Shown here: positions 1-8,249 of the stretch, one piece after another
Layout: each line of letters opens with the position of its first letter
Position numbering within the stretch: the stretch's first letter is position 1
Source: Hymenobacter negativus
Lineage (GTDB): Bacteria; Bacteroidota; Bacteroidia; Cytophagales; Hymenobacteraceae
Direction of reading: 5' to 3'
DNA: 64,000 bases
Assembly: GCF_016056375.1 (NCBI RefSeq)
Contig: NZ_JAEDAE010000013.1
Span: 48,858-112,857 of the forward strand
Program-made: the position numbers and the translations under genes
The notes under the pieces: model-generated
The model's database searches: none
Told to the model about the DNA's origin: nothing
What the model saw: the letters and a program-made list of their open reading frames with translations, nothing else

Positions 1-398
1 TTTCCTGAGTAAGAGTTGTTAATAATCATCGACTTATAAAGCCGGTCCACCACTTTGGTATTCGCCGAGCTCGATGCGATATTGACTTCGTCGGGCAGAA
101 TCAAGTTGATGGAAAATTCCCCCTGTGGCGTAAAGCTGGCATCAATGGTGTGCCCTGGCAGGTACAACTCAGCGGCCTCGCGCAGGACCTCGTTTTTAAT
201 CAGGCTGTACTCACCGCTCTGCATGGCGAATATGTTCTTCGTCCCATCCGGCAGTTCTCCCACAATGGCCTGCTTACGGTCGCTGGGCACGATGCGGTAG
301 CCAATCGGAAGTAGGGTTTCCAATGGTACGGACGCTACGGGGAAACAGAGGGCATCCCACGTTTGGGACCGTTCCAGATTGATGCTTTGCTGGCTCAT
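1..398 (-). CDS. DUF932 plasmid/phage-like protein, N-terminal part (runs off left edge)
   Basis: An open frame on the minus strand starts at an ATG at 396-398 and reads without a stop to base 1, giving about 132 residues that begin MSQQSINLERSQTWDALCFP. The pattern (a short N-terminal segment, then a stretch ending in EYSLIKNEVL and a beta-rich middle with FSINLILPDEVN) resembles the N-terminal half of DUF932, a family common on plasmids and phages. The function of that family is not established. The C-terminus lies outside the window, so the full length cannot be judged. The gene faces away from the defence operon starting at 908, and the 509-bp gap between them should hold both promoters. 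The family call is by eye and moderately sure; the open frame itself is clear. Confidence 0.65.
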   Translation of the reverse strand, partial: MSQQSINLERSQTWDALCFPVASVPLETLLPIGYRIVPSDRKQAIVGELPDGTKNIFAMQSGEYSLIKNEVLREAAELYLPGHTIDASFTPQGEFSINLILPDEVNIASSSANTKVVDRLYKSMIINNSYSG

Positions 399-907
399 GG
401 GTAAAGGAACAAATATTGAACGAGTGAATTTACAATCATGATTTTACAATTGCAAATTTGTGATTGCAGAAAAGCAATTGTAAACTCGCAATGCTTTCGC
501 TTATCTATTGAAGCTCTGCATGTTCAAGTCTCCACTTAGTGCGCTCGTGTTATGACGGTGTAATAATGGCATTTGAAACCCGTACTTTGCAGTGGATTCC
601 TGCTCTCTTTCTTCCTCCTTATGCCTTCCGATGACATCTCTAATCTTATTAATCAGACCACCGGAGTTGAGACTGCGGGGCCAGTAGAGCCACTGATGCT
701 AGGTAGGGATACCCAATGCTACTAGAAACCTAATCAATCGCGGTCTCAAACTGAACACCTGCCTTGATAACTTGGCTCACTAGTTTTTCCTTTCGCATCC
801 TAAAGCTATTTGCCTAATTCGGCTTAGCTAAAATTAATAGCATTTTTGATGCTACTTTTACTCGCCTTCGCACCCTTTGAAGGTGGTTAGCCGAACATTT
901 TTGAGAT
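399..907. promoter_or_regulatory. Divergent intergenic region with a 10-bp inverted repeat
   Basis: This 509-bp, AT-rich gap separates the leftward DUF932 gene from the rightward defence operon, so it must carry promoters for both. It contains a perfect 10-bp inverted repeat, TTACAATTGC at 444-453 and GCAATTGTAA at 474-483, separated by 20 bp. The repeat lies just upstream of the DUF932 start and could be a regulator-binding site. No convincing coding sequence was found; the longest plus-strand reading frame with an ATG that I noticed is about 22 codons. No confident TAnnTTTG promoter box was located in front of the ATG at 908. Confidence 0.5.
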
Positions 908-1834
908 ATGTTGCAATCCTATAAGTACACTTTCAGTGGTCATGACAGCTTTCAGTGCCGGCTGCTATGGCTTAAGAAGGGCTATGATTATTTACGCGAA
1001 GGCCGCACGTTCAGCGCCGATGACGCACCCGTTATACTAGGGGTTGGTAACAATATGGTGAGGGCTATCAAGCATTGGCTACGGGCCTTTGGCTTACTGG
1101 ACGAAGCAACCGACCAGCCTACTCAACTAGCTGACCTTTTATTTGGGTACCATGATGAAGGAGCACCGTTTGATGCGTTTTTAGAGGATAATGCCACCTT
1201 GTGGTTGCTTCACTATCAATTAGTCCGTACTAGGTTCGCTTCCACCTATTGGCTCATTTTTGATGAGTTTAGAAAGCGTAAGATTGAGTTCACACGTGAG
1301 GATTACGGGAGATTTATCGAGCAGAAAGGTCGCGAGGAAAGCTTTACGGTGAGTCCCAAAAGTATCAGCGAAGACTTCGGGGTTTTTCTGAAAATGTATT
1401 ATCGGGGTACTTCCGAGCGAGGTACAAAGGTAAAAGACCGCGAAGACAGCTTTTCAGGCATACTAACTGAGTTAGACTTAGTGCATTCATTCCCGCGAAA
1501 AAACGAGGATGGTAAAAGCGAGATTTCAGTCTACGTTATTACGCCTTCAGACCGCGATGATGTGCCAGCCGACTGGATACTTTACTGTTTGCTGGACTCC
1601 CCTAGCATCGGTATGTCGGTCAACTTGGAGACCCTCGAAAATGACCCTGGGATGCCATGTGCCGTGTTTGGGATGAACCGGGCTGGTCTGTTGCGCAAGA
1701 TTGAACAACTGGTCAGTAGCCACGAATTCCTTACCTATAATGACCAGGCCGGTGTACGCGAGCTACAATTCCGCGAAAAGCCGGCTGATAAGTACCAGAT
1801 TTTAAGAAATTACTATGCCTCAGTCCATGTTTAG
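908..1834 (+). CDS. DUF4007 family protein, SspB-like (predicted DNA-nicking component of phosphorothioation)
   Basis: This 308-residue protein is the first gene of the defence operon. The N-terminus (FSGHDSFQCRLLWLKKGYDY) followed by GVGNNMVRAIKHWLRAFGLL is the recognisable start of DUF4007. That family includes SspB, the nickase of the SspBCD DNA phosphorothioation system (recalled family knowledge). The identity is supported by the next two genes, a large P-loop ATPase and a PAPS-reductase-like enzyme, which is the SspB-SspC-SspD order. The middle of the protein (about residues 160-260) looks like a winged-helix or beta-rich domain, but I cannot assign catalytic residues. The stop overlaps the start of the ATPase gene by 20 bp, indicating coupled translation. 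A second, shorter DUF4007-like gene sits at 7022-7825. Nickase activity here is inferred from family and context. Confidence 0.75.
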   Translation: MLQSYKYTFSGHDSFQCRLLWLKKGYDYLREGRTFSADDAPVILGVGNNMVRAIKHWLRAFGLLDEATDQPTQLADLLFGYHDEGAPFDAFLEDNATLWLLHYQLVRTRFASTYWLIFDEFRKRKIEFTREDYGRFIEQKGREESFTVSPKSISEDFGVFLKMYYRGTSERGTKVKDREDSFSGILTELDLVHSFPRKNEDGKSEISVYVITPSDRDDVPADWILYCLLDSPSIGMSVNLETLENDPGMPCAVFGMNRAGLLRKIEQLVSSHEFLTYNDQAGVRELQFREKPADKYQILRNYYASVHV

Positions 1835-4800
1835 CCCCTCGGTCAATATCGTGCGGGATGCCAATCGGGCATTGAACTACATCCCGACTGATAATACTAA
1901 GCGCATCGTTTCCCAATTGCTGGCCGACTACCAGACTGGTATTCGGGCTTTCACGCTGATTGGCTCCTATGGCACTGGTAAGAGTGCTTTTCTGTGGGCC
2001 TTAGAACAAAACCTTACTGGCCAAAAGCCTTACTTCCGCGACAAACTCTTTGGTACAGGCCCTACCGAGGTCGTGCGCTTTATTGGTGAATATCAGTCCC
2101 TGGCTAACGTTATGGCCGAGCGCTATGGCCTGGAGCCAGGAGCCGAGGGTACTGCTATCCTAGCGGCACTCTACTATCAGCACCAGGATATCCTGAAAAA
2201 GGGCCGTCTGGTTGTGTTGATAGATGAGTTTGGCAAATTCCTGGAACATGCGGCTGCGAATGACCCTGGGGCCGCAGTCTACTTTTTCCAGAGCCTAGCC
2301 GAGTTCGCAGCTGACCCACGCCACAATGTACTGCTCATTACGACAGTGCACCAGAACGTTGATGCTTATGCTTTTGGCTTAAGTGTACCACAACGACAGG
2401 AATGGAGTAAGGTGAAGGGGCGGTTTCGTGAGATAACGTTCAATGAGCCGATTGAGCAGTTACTTCGTTTGGCTGCCACGCACCTGGACGCGACTAGGCG
2501 CGATGCTCATGAGGAAGAGGCTGTCTTGCAAACGGTCCTTATTGCTAATGACACGCGGGCCTTTGACTTAAAGCCGGCATACGCCGCAGAGGTAGCGACG
2601 GGCCTGTTTCCCCTTGACCTGTTAGCCGCAAACGTACTTACGCTTTGTTTGCAACGCTACGGCCAGAACGAGCGCAGCCTCTTTTCTTTCCTAGAAGCAT
2701 CAGACCACACCAGTTTGAAACAGTTCCGTCGTGACCGGCCTGGGGCGTTTTATCACATCGGGCAGGTTTATGACTATCTATTCTTCAACTTCTACTCGTT
2801 TCTCCAGTCAAAATTCAACCCGGACTATGCTGCGTGGTCAGCCATTCGGAATGGATTAGATGAGATTGAGCGGACTTTTTCGGAAGACATTGAGGCCTAC
2901 CAGCATTTGCTCAAAACCGTTGGGCTGCTTAACATCACGGCTGCTCAGGGAAGTAATCTGAATCAGGCATTCTTAGTGAGCTACGCTAAGAGTGCGCTGG
3001 GCCTTGAAAATGCGGCTGAGTTAGTTGAAGCGCTGAAGAAGCATAAAATCATTCTGTATCGGCCACACGCTAAACGCTTCATTCCTAACAACGGCACCAC
3101 ACTGGACGTGGAAGCCGCCTTGATTGAGGCTGAACAGAAGATTGCAAAGAGTGATGCTGTAGCAGCGTTGCTCCAACGTTATGATGACCTGCCACCAGTA
3201 TTGGCCAAAGCTTACACCTACGAGTTTGGTACGCCACGCCAGTTCAAGTTCGTTATCACCGACGAGCTACGAGCCGACCACCCCACCGGTGAAGTAGACG
3301 GTCTGATTTATTTGGTCTTTAACGAAGCCTTGTCGGCTGAAAAGGTACGGGCTCACTCGGCGGCACATACCGACCAAGCGCTGATTTTCGTGCACTACGA
3401 AAACACCCGTGACATCATCGATTTGCTTTACGAGCTGCAGAAGCTTGAGCAGGTAAAAGCCGATAATGCGGACGATAAAATCGCGTTGCGTCTGTTGGAT
3501 GAGAATATTGAAGCTGCGCGCAAAACGCTCAACCACTTCATATTAGGCAATCTTTATGTTGGCTCTACGCATCTTACCTGGCTATGGCAGGGCGAGCAGA
3601 AGGATATTCATTCGCAACGCCTTTTCAATCAACTACTATCTCGGGTTTGCCAAACTGTCTACCCGAGCACCCCGGTTTTCAAGAATGAACTAGTCAACCG
3701 GCACGTTATTTCGAGCTCCATCTTTACTGCTCGCCGGCAGTACTTTAAAGCGCTGGTAACAGATTGGGACAAACCTGACCTCGGGTTTGAGAAAAGCAAA
3801 TTCCCTCCTGAAAAGACTATTTACCTCTCGCTGCTCAAGGCCAATGGAATCTCAACCAGTTTTGGAAGTCGTAATGAGCAGCACCCCGACCCTAATCGCT
3901 TCAAGCAGCTGTGGGAGGTGTCAGAGCAGTTCTTGCAGAGTGCAAAGGAGCGTCGTCGGTCTGTAGCAGGCTTATACGAAAAGTTGGCAGCGGCACCGTT
4001 TAAGCTTAAGCAGGGCTTTTTAGATTTTTGGATACCCACTTTCCTTTTCCTTAAGCGGGATGACTACGGTATGTTTGGGGACAAGGGCTACATTCCTCAG
4101 CTATCGGATGAAATACTTGACCTAGTTGTCAAATACCCGTCCGACTATGAGGTAAAAACCTTTGACATCGAAGGCGTTAAGCTGGACTTACTCAATAGCT
4201 ACCGCACATTTCTCCAGCAACAAGACCGATTGTTCGTTGATAACCAGACGTTTGTTGAGACAATTCGACCATTCTTGTCTTTTCACCGTCAGCTTCCTGC
4301 CTACGCCAAGAATACCCAGCGTCTTGATAAGGAAGTTCTTGCGCTAAGAAAAGCAATTGTTACTTCCACAGACCCTGAGAAAACATTCTTTGATGAATTT
4401 CCTTCGGCACTGGGTTACACCCTAAATGCCCTACTCAGTTCGCCGGAGTCGTTATCAGAGTATATTCAAAAAATTGAGGATGCTATTCGTAGCATTCGCC
4501 ATGCCTACCCTGAGCTACTGAATCGCTTTGAGAGCTTTATCCAAGTAGAAGTAGTAGGTCAAGCTATTCCGTTTACTGAGTATAAGTCTGTATTGCAGAA
4601 ACGCTTTAAAAAGCTCAGTCAGCCTATGCTGATGGCCAACCAGCGAGTTTTCGTGCAGCGGCTTAACTCGGCTAGCACCGACCGCGACGCCTGGCTCAGT
4701 GCCATGGCACAAGCTGTAGTTGGCAAATCGCTGGATGTCATCAGCGATGATGATGAATCGGTACTGTACGATAAATTTCAGCGAATGCTGCTTGACCTGG

Positions 4801-5042
4801 ACAGTCTAACTAGCCTATCAGCCAGCAACATTGACGCGAAGAAAGAATCTGCTACATCCATCGAGCTTAGCGCTTTTGGTACGGAAGTGCAAAAAGCCCT
4901 TATCAGACTGCCCAAAGCCAAGGAGCAAATTGTTAAGAAGGATACCGACGCGCTTCTCCTTCGTCTCAATCTTATGAACCATGGAAAGCAAGTTAATTTA
5001 GCTATCGTGGTTAACCTTCTCAATAAACTACTGCAATCATGA
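1815..5042 (+). CDS. Large P-loop ATPase, SspC-like
   Basis: The product is a 1075-residue ATPase. A Walker A motif, GSYGTGKS, lies at residues 50-57 and a Walker B, VVLIDEFG, at 133-140. The remaining 900 residues are mostly helical with no other motif I recognise. The position directly between a DUF4007 gene and a PP-loop PAPS-reductase-like gene matches SspC, the ATPase subunit of SspBCD phosphorothioation. The Walker region is also distantly like that of BrxC at 8250-12911 (YGTGKS and DEFG in both), so the operon encodes two giant ATPases of related type. The start chosen (ATG at 1815) overlaps the upstream gene by 20 bp; an ATG at 1827 is an alternative. The stop overlaps the next start by 4 bp (ATGA). 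The role is presumably to power assembly or DNA scanning by the modification complex. Confidence 0.72.
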   Translation: MPQSMFSPSVNIVRDANRALNYIPTDNTKRIVSQLLADYQTGIRAFTLIGSYGTGKSAFLWALEQNLTGQKPYFRDKLFGTGPTEVVRFIGEYQSLANVMAERYGLEPGAEGTAILAALYYQHQDILKKGRLVVLIDEFGKFLEHAAANDPGAAVYFFQSLAEFAADPRHNVLLITTVHQNVDAYAFGLSVPQRQEWSKVKGRFREITFNEPIEQLLRLAATHLDATRRDAHEEEAVLQTVLIANDTRAFDLKPAYAAEVATGLFPLDLLAANVLTLCLQRYGQNERSLFSFLEASDHTSLKQFRRDRPGAFYHIGQVYDYLFFNFYSFLQSKFNPDYAAWSAIRNGLDEIERTFSEDIEAYQHLLKTVGLLNITAAQGSNLNQAFLVSYAKSALGLENAAELVEALKKHKIILYRPHAKRFIPNNGTTLDVEAALIEAEQKIAKSDAVAALLQRYDDLPPVLAKAYTYEFGTPRQFKFVITDELRADHPTGEVDGLIYLVFNEALSAEKVRAHSAAHTDQALIFVHYENTRDIIDLLYELQKLEQVKADNADDKIALRLLDENIEAARKTLNHFILGNLYVGSTHLTWLWQGEQKDIHSQRLFNQLLSRVCQTVYPSTPVFKNELVNRHVISSSIFTARRQYFKALVTDWDKPDLGFEKSKFPPEKTIYLSLLKANGISTSFGSRNEQHPDPNRFKQLWEVSEQFLQSAKERRRSVAGLYEKLAAAPFKLKQGFLDFWIPTFLFLKRDDYGMFGDKGYIPQLSDEILDLVVKYPSDYEVKTFDIEGVKLDLLNSYRTFLQQQDRLFVDNQTFVETIRPFLSFHRQLPAYAKNTQRLDKEVLALRKAIVTSTDPEKTFFDEFPSALGYTLNALLSSPESLSEYIQKIEDAIRSIRHAYPELLNRFESFIQVEVVGQAIPFTEYKSVLQKRFKKLSQPMLMANQRVFVQRLNSASTDRDAWLSAMAQAVVGKSLDVISDDDESVLYDKFQRMLLDLDSLTSLSASNIDAKKESATSIELSAFGTEVQKALIRLPKAKEQIVKKDTDALLLRLNLMNHGKQVNLAIVVNLLNKLLQS

Positions 5043-6148
5043 GCCAGAAAGTACGACATGTCTTGGGCATCTCCGGAGGTAAAGACAGTGCTGCCCTCGC
5101 TATCTACATGAAGGACAATTATCCGGAGTTGGATATTGAGTACTATTCTTCTGATACTGGGAAGGAACTCGAAGAGACTTATGAATTGATTCGCAACCTA
5201 GAGTCTTATCTAGGCAAGAAGATTCACATACTCAGAGGCGCTGAAAACAGTGAACATGAGGCTTTTGACCACTTTTTAAAGCAATACAGTGGCTACTTAC
5301 CCTCTTCACAGGCAAGGTGGTGTACGAAGAAGCTGAAGCTAGAGCCCTTCGAGAGGTTCATTGGCAACGACTTGGTGATATCATATGTCGGTATTCGCGG
5401 CGATGAGGAACGGGAAGGATACATTTCAAAGAAATCTAATATCCAATCCATCTTCCCTTTCAGGCAGAATATTTGGAGTGAAGATGTAGTGGCAAAGTTT
5501 TTAAGCAACTCATCAATACCGATGATTCAGAGCTGGATAAGTGAAGGAGTTGTTGAGGTTGATGATGAGTTTATTTCTTTGATAGACTTACCAATATCTC
5601 CAAAATTTCCACAAAACCGCAAAGCGTCGCTGCTACTAAACGCCGACGTCAAGTCTTTTAACAATCTGGTGTTTAGGTTTTTGCAATCAACTAGTTATCC
5701 ACTAGCGCAGCTTTCTTCTTTTCCACTTGTTGAAAACAAGGATGTCCTAGTTAAAAAGGACATATTCAGCATTCTACGCAATAGCGGGGTGGGCGTCCCG
5801 AAGTATTACGAAGAGATGGAATTTGAAGTAAATGGTCAAGTTGGCCATTATTCTCGCAGCCGCTCAGGGTGCTACTTCTGTTTCTTCCAGCAAAAAATAG
5901 AGTGGGTATGGCTCCTTGAGCAACACCCAGAGCTTTATACCAAAGCTATAGCTTATGAAAAAGAAGGCTATGCCTGGAATGAGCGCGAAACGTTAACGGA
6001 GCTTATGCAACCTGAGCGAGTCCAACAAATTAAGGCAGATTACATTAAGCGTGAGGCCGCAAAAAAGCTTACTACTCACTCTATGTTTCTACTGGATATT
6101 CTAGACGATTCGAACGAAGAGGAAGGCTGTGCTGCGTGCTTTATATAG
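5039..6148 (+). CDS. PAPS reductase-like PP-loop protein, SspD/DndC-like (BrxP of type 4 BREX)
   Basis: This 369-residue protein has the PP-loop signature SGGKDS at residues 12-17, typical of ATP pyrophosphatases and PAPS reductases. It also has the downstream ARWCTKKLK segment (Cys95) seen in PAPS-reductase-fold enzymes. A CYFC pair (Cys278, Cys281) and a C-terminal CAAC pair (Cys364, Cys367) could bind an Fe-S cluster. DndC and SspD use such a cluster when activating the DNA backbone for sulfur insertion. In the BREX classification the PAPS-reductase-like gene of type 4 is called brxP, and BrxC, PglZ and BrxL all occur downstream. The expected job is AMP-dependent activation for DNA phosphorothioation. 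No cysteine desulfurase (SspA/DndA) is in the window, so a host IscS/SufS-type enzyme would have to supply sulfur. The gene overlaps the ATPase by 4 bp. Confidence 0.8.
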   Translation: MSQKVRHVLGISGGKDSAALAIYMKDNYPELDIEYYSSDTGKELEETYELIRNLESYLGKKIHILRGAENSEHEAFDHFLKQYSGYLPSSQARWCTKKLKLEPFERFIGNDLVISYVGIRGDEEREGYISKKSNIQSIFPFRQNIWSEDVVAKFLSNSSIPMIQSWISEGVVEVDDEFISLIDLPISPKFPQNRKASLLLNADVKSFNNLVFRFLQSTSYPLAQLSSFPLVENKDVLVKKDIFSILRNSGVGVPKYYEEMEFEVNGQVGHYSRSRSGCYFCFFQQKIEWVWLLEQHPELYTKAIAYEKEGYAWNERETLTELMQPERVQQIKADYIKREAAKKLTTHSMFLLDILDDSNEEEGCAACFI

Positions 6149-6151
6149 CTT

Positions 6152-7018
6152 ATGAGGCACGAACGGTCTGACATTGATTTTCCGCTCTGGCGTAAAAAGG
6201 TTGACGCAGCTGTTTTTAAACAGGCTTATACTCCTATTCCAAAGTTTTTATGGAAGGTTTGGGAGATAGAAACCCTGTTTAGTCTCTGCCGAAGCAAAGA
6301 CAATGTTGATGGCCATGTGCGGATAATGTATGAAAATCGTGAGTTCAAGGGTAGAATTCTTTACTCTCCTTCGAAAACGATTTACCGTCTTTTCTTTCCC
6401 AAGGAATTAGGCAACGCTTTAAAAGACGTCTTTGTCATGAGCTACATGCGTAGTATCGAACAAGACCTACGCAAAGGAAAGACCCAATATGACTCGCAAG
6501 ACATTGAGCAGGAAATACCATTTTGGGAGTTTCTAGACATCGAATTTGATGCAAGCATGAAGACATTCTGGTTTAAATGTCACTATAAGCAGAAACCGAT
6601 TTACATTGAGTTATTCCAAGAACTCATCAAATCACATACACTGCAGAAAATTGATGATAGCCTGAATGATAAAGAGGCTTTTCGGTTTGTAAAAGGCAAT
6701 TGGAGGGGTCGCGAAGAGCTTCCAAGTCAGATTGAAGCAGTGAATGTCATCTACAATCTGATTGATACTCAAAGCAAAAAGATTTACATCGGTGAAGCTG
6801 AGAGCCTTATTCGAAGGATTCGACAAAATCGCGAGGAGATAGAAGACTGGGATTTTTATCGTTTTGATACCCTGCCAGCTGGGCTTACTAAACAGCAAAG
6901 GGTTGCCATAGAACGCCTAATTATTAGGATTTTCGCTTCCTTTTTTGACAATGTCAAAAATGTGCCTTCTATGAAAGTCTCAGATTACATTTTGGCTAAC
7001 AAAAGGATTGACACATAG
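6152..7018 (+). CDS. GIY-YIG-like nuclease domain protein in the defence operon
   Basis: The protein has 288 residues. The C-terminal third carries a GIY-YIG-like core: VIY ending at Tyr201, then YIG at 212-214 eleven residues later, an arginine-rich helix (Arg221/Arg222) and a later Glu254 in AIERLIIR. Those are the positions of the usual Tyr, Tyr, Arg and Glu of the fold. The first glycine of GIY is replaced (V-I-Y). The N-terminal 190 residues are not recognised. The gene starts 3 bp after the PAPS-reductase-like gene and ends 3 bp before the second DUF4007 gene, so it is embedded in the operon. Its position between the modification-like and BREX-like parts suggests a DNA-cleaving or nicking role, but this is inference. 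It could be an effector, or a modification-sensing reader. Confidence 0.6.
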   Translation: MRHERSDIDFPLWRKKVDAAVFKQAYTPIPKFLWKVWEIETLFSLCRSKDNVDGHVRIMYENREFKGRILYSPSKTIYRLFFPKELGNALKDVFVMSYMRSIEQDLRKGKTQYDSQDIEQEIPFWEFLDIEFDASMKTFWFKCHYKQKPIYIELFQELIKSHTLQKIDDSLNDKEAFRFVKGNWRGREELPSQIEAVNVIYNLIDTQSKKIYIGEAESLIRRIRQNREEIEDWDFYRFDTLPAGLTKQQRVAIERLIIRIFASFFDNVKNVPSMKVSDYILANKRIDT

Positions 7019-7021
7019 CAT

Positions 7022-7825
7022 ATGGAATCAACGCTGCAATCTTCGCTAATCCAGTATGGTGGTTTCAAGGTAGTTTTGAGAGACCTTTCCGACTTTTTAA
7101 ATACGCTTTACAATAATACAGATACCAGTTATAAGGAAATCATAAGGCTATCTGGCGTTGGAAAGAATAAAGCCGAAAATTTTAGGTACTATCTTCGAGA
7201 TTTTGGTCTTTTAGCCCCCGGCGTATATAAGCCGACCGACCTTGGACGGATTATTTATGCTAACGATAAGCGCTTTGTTGAGTCCTTCACTCAATGGGTG
7301 ATGCTTTATAACTGGTCTAAGGCTTCTGGTAATCCGCTGCTTCACTTTGTGCTTTACCACAATGAGACCTCATCAGCTAGAAAGCAAGTTGAAATTGACT
7401 TTGTCAACTGGGCAGATTTGAATGGATTCAAGACGGACTATAAGGACACCATACCAGGCTTAGCTAACAGAACTTTTGACGCATTGGTGGACGAAGGCGC
7501 TTTCCGCGCACTAAGTTTACTTACTGTTGCTGACGGTATGGTGCGCCGCACAGACCCATATGGTGTTCATCCTTTACTGTTGGCTTATATACTCTACGAC
7601 ACTCGAAATGGCAGGCAATCCATCACTATTAACGAACTACTGATTGAGCCTGGTAACATAGGGCAATTTTTTGGCTATAGTCCCAGTAGCTTAGAGAATC
7701 GGCTAAATGACTTGTCCAATCTTGGGTTGGTCAAACGGATACAGTCTGCTAACCTGAACATGATAGAACTACCCTACGTTGGCTCCCCGCTCGCATTAGT
7801 CGAACAGTACTATGCAGAGAACTGA
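7022..7825 (+). CDS. Second DUF4007-like protein (shorter paralogue)
   Basis: This 267-residue protein resembles the first product of the operon in its N-terminal half. SGVGKNKAENFRYYLRDFGLL matches GVGNNMVRAIKHWLRAFGLL, followed in both by a PT-x-L segment and an aromatic-rich helix at a similar distance. The C-terminal half has a winged-helix look (FFGYSPSSLENRLNDLSNLGLVKRI near residues 217-241). I read it as a DUF4007-family relative whose C-terminal part differs from the 908-1834 protein. It starts 3 bp after the GIY-YIG gene and overlaps the next gene by 14 bp. It may form a second DNA-binding or nicking subunit, or pair with the BREX half as the first copy does with the Ssp half. Function unproven. 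Confidence 0.5.
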   Translation: MESTLQSSLIQYGGFKVVLRDLSDFLNTLYNNTDTSYKEIIRLSGVGKNKAENFRYYLRDFGLLAPGVYKPTDLGRIIYANDKRFVESFTQWVMLYNWSKASGNPLLHFVLYHNETSSARKQVEIDFVNWADLNGFKTDYKDTIPGLANRTFDALVDEGAFRALSLLTVADGMVRRTDPYGVHPLLLAYILYDTRNGRQSITINELLIEPGNIGQFFGYSPSSLENRLNDLSNLGLVKRIQSANLNMIELPYVGSPLALVEQYYAEN

Positions 7826-8246
7826 GGAGTTGCTAACTACTATTCGGCGGGCACGAAAACGCACTGGGGCCATTCTAGCGGATGGCCTTTTTGAGGCTGT
7901 TATTGAGCAAAGTAAAGAGAGTGGCTTTGCAGTGGTCGACGGTTCGGCACTCCATAATGGAAGGGTACTATTAACGGATGACCAATTGCTAGACAAAGTC
8001 AAGCTGCTGGCCGGTGGTGCGCCCTGCCTTTTTTTGAACTTGGAAATGTATGTTGCGCCACGGTTAAACGACCCCGGCTATCTGAAACAGCTTGTTCAAA
8101 AGCTAGTAGTGATGGAGCCAAGGCAACCAATTGTGTTTTTACTGTACTCAGCGCGGGTCTTCTCTTCGTTCGACGCTGTATATAACCAGTCGCCGTCCAC
8201 CCCTCAGCATACGCTCAATTTGGCCGATAACCAGTATTTTGCATGA
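7812..8246 (+). CDS. Small protein of unknown function immediately upstream of brxC
   Basis: This 144-residue protein has no motif I recognise. There is no P-loop, so it is not an obvious BrxF, although it sits where small BREX proteins such as BrxB or BrxF are often found. It shows alternating helices and hydrophobic strands (CLFLNLEMYV, PIVFLLYSA), consistent with a small alpha/beta domain. It overlaps the preceding gene by 14 bp and ends 3 bp before brxC, so it is almost certainly co-translated with both. A structural or adaptor role with BrxC is the simplest guess, from position only. Confidence 0.55.
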   Translation: MQRTEELLTTIRRARKRTGAILADGLFEAVIEQSKESGFAVVDGSALHNGRVLLTDDQLLDKVKLLAGGAPCLFLNLEMYVAPRLNDPGYLKQLVQKLVVMEPRQPIVFLLYSARVFSSFDAVYNQSPSTPQHTLNLADNQYFA

Positions 8247-8249
8247 CAT

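Noticed and set aside
400..907. CRISPR array or tRNA in the left intergenic region
   Set aside because: No regularly spaced repeats and no cloverleaf; only the single inverted repeat described.
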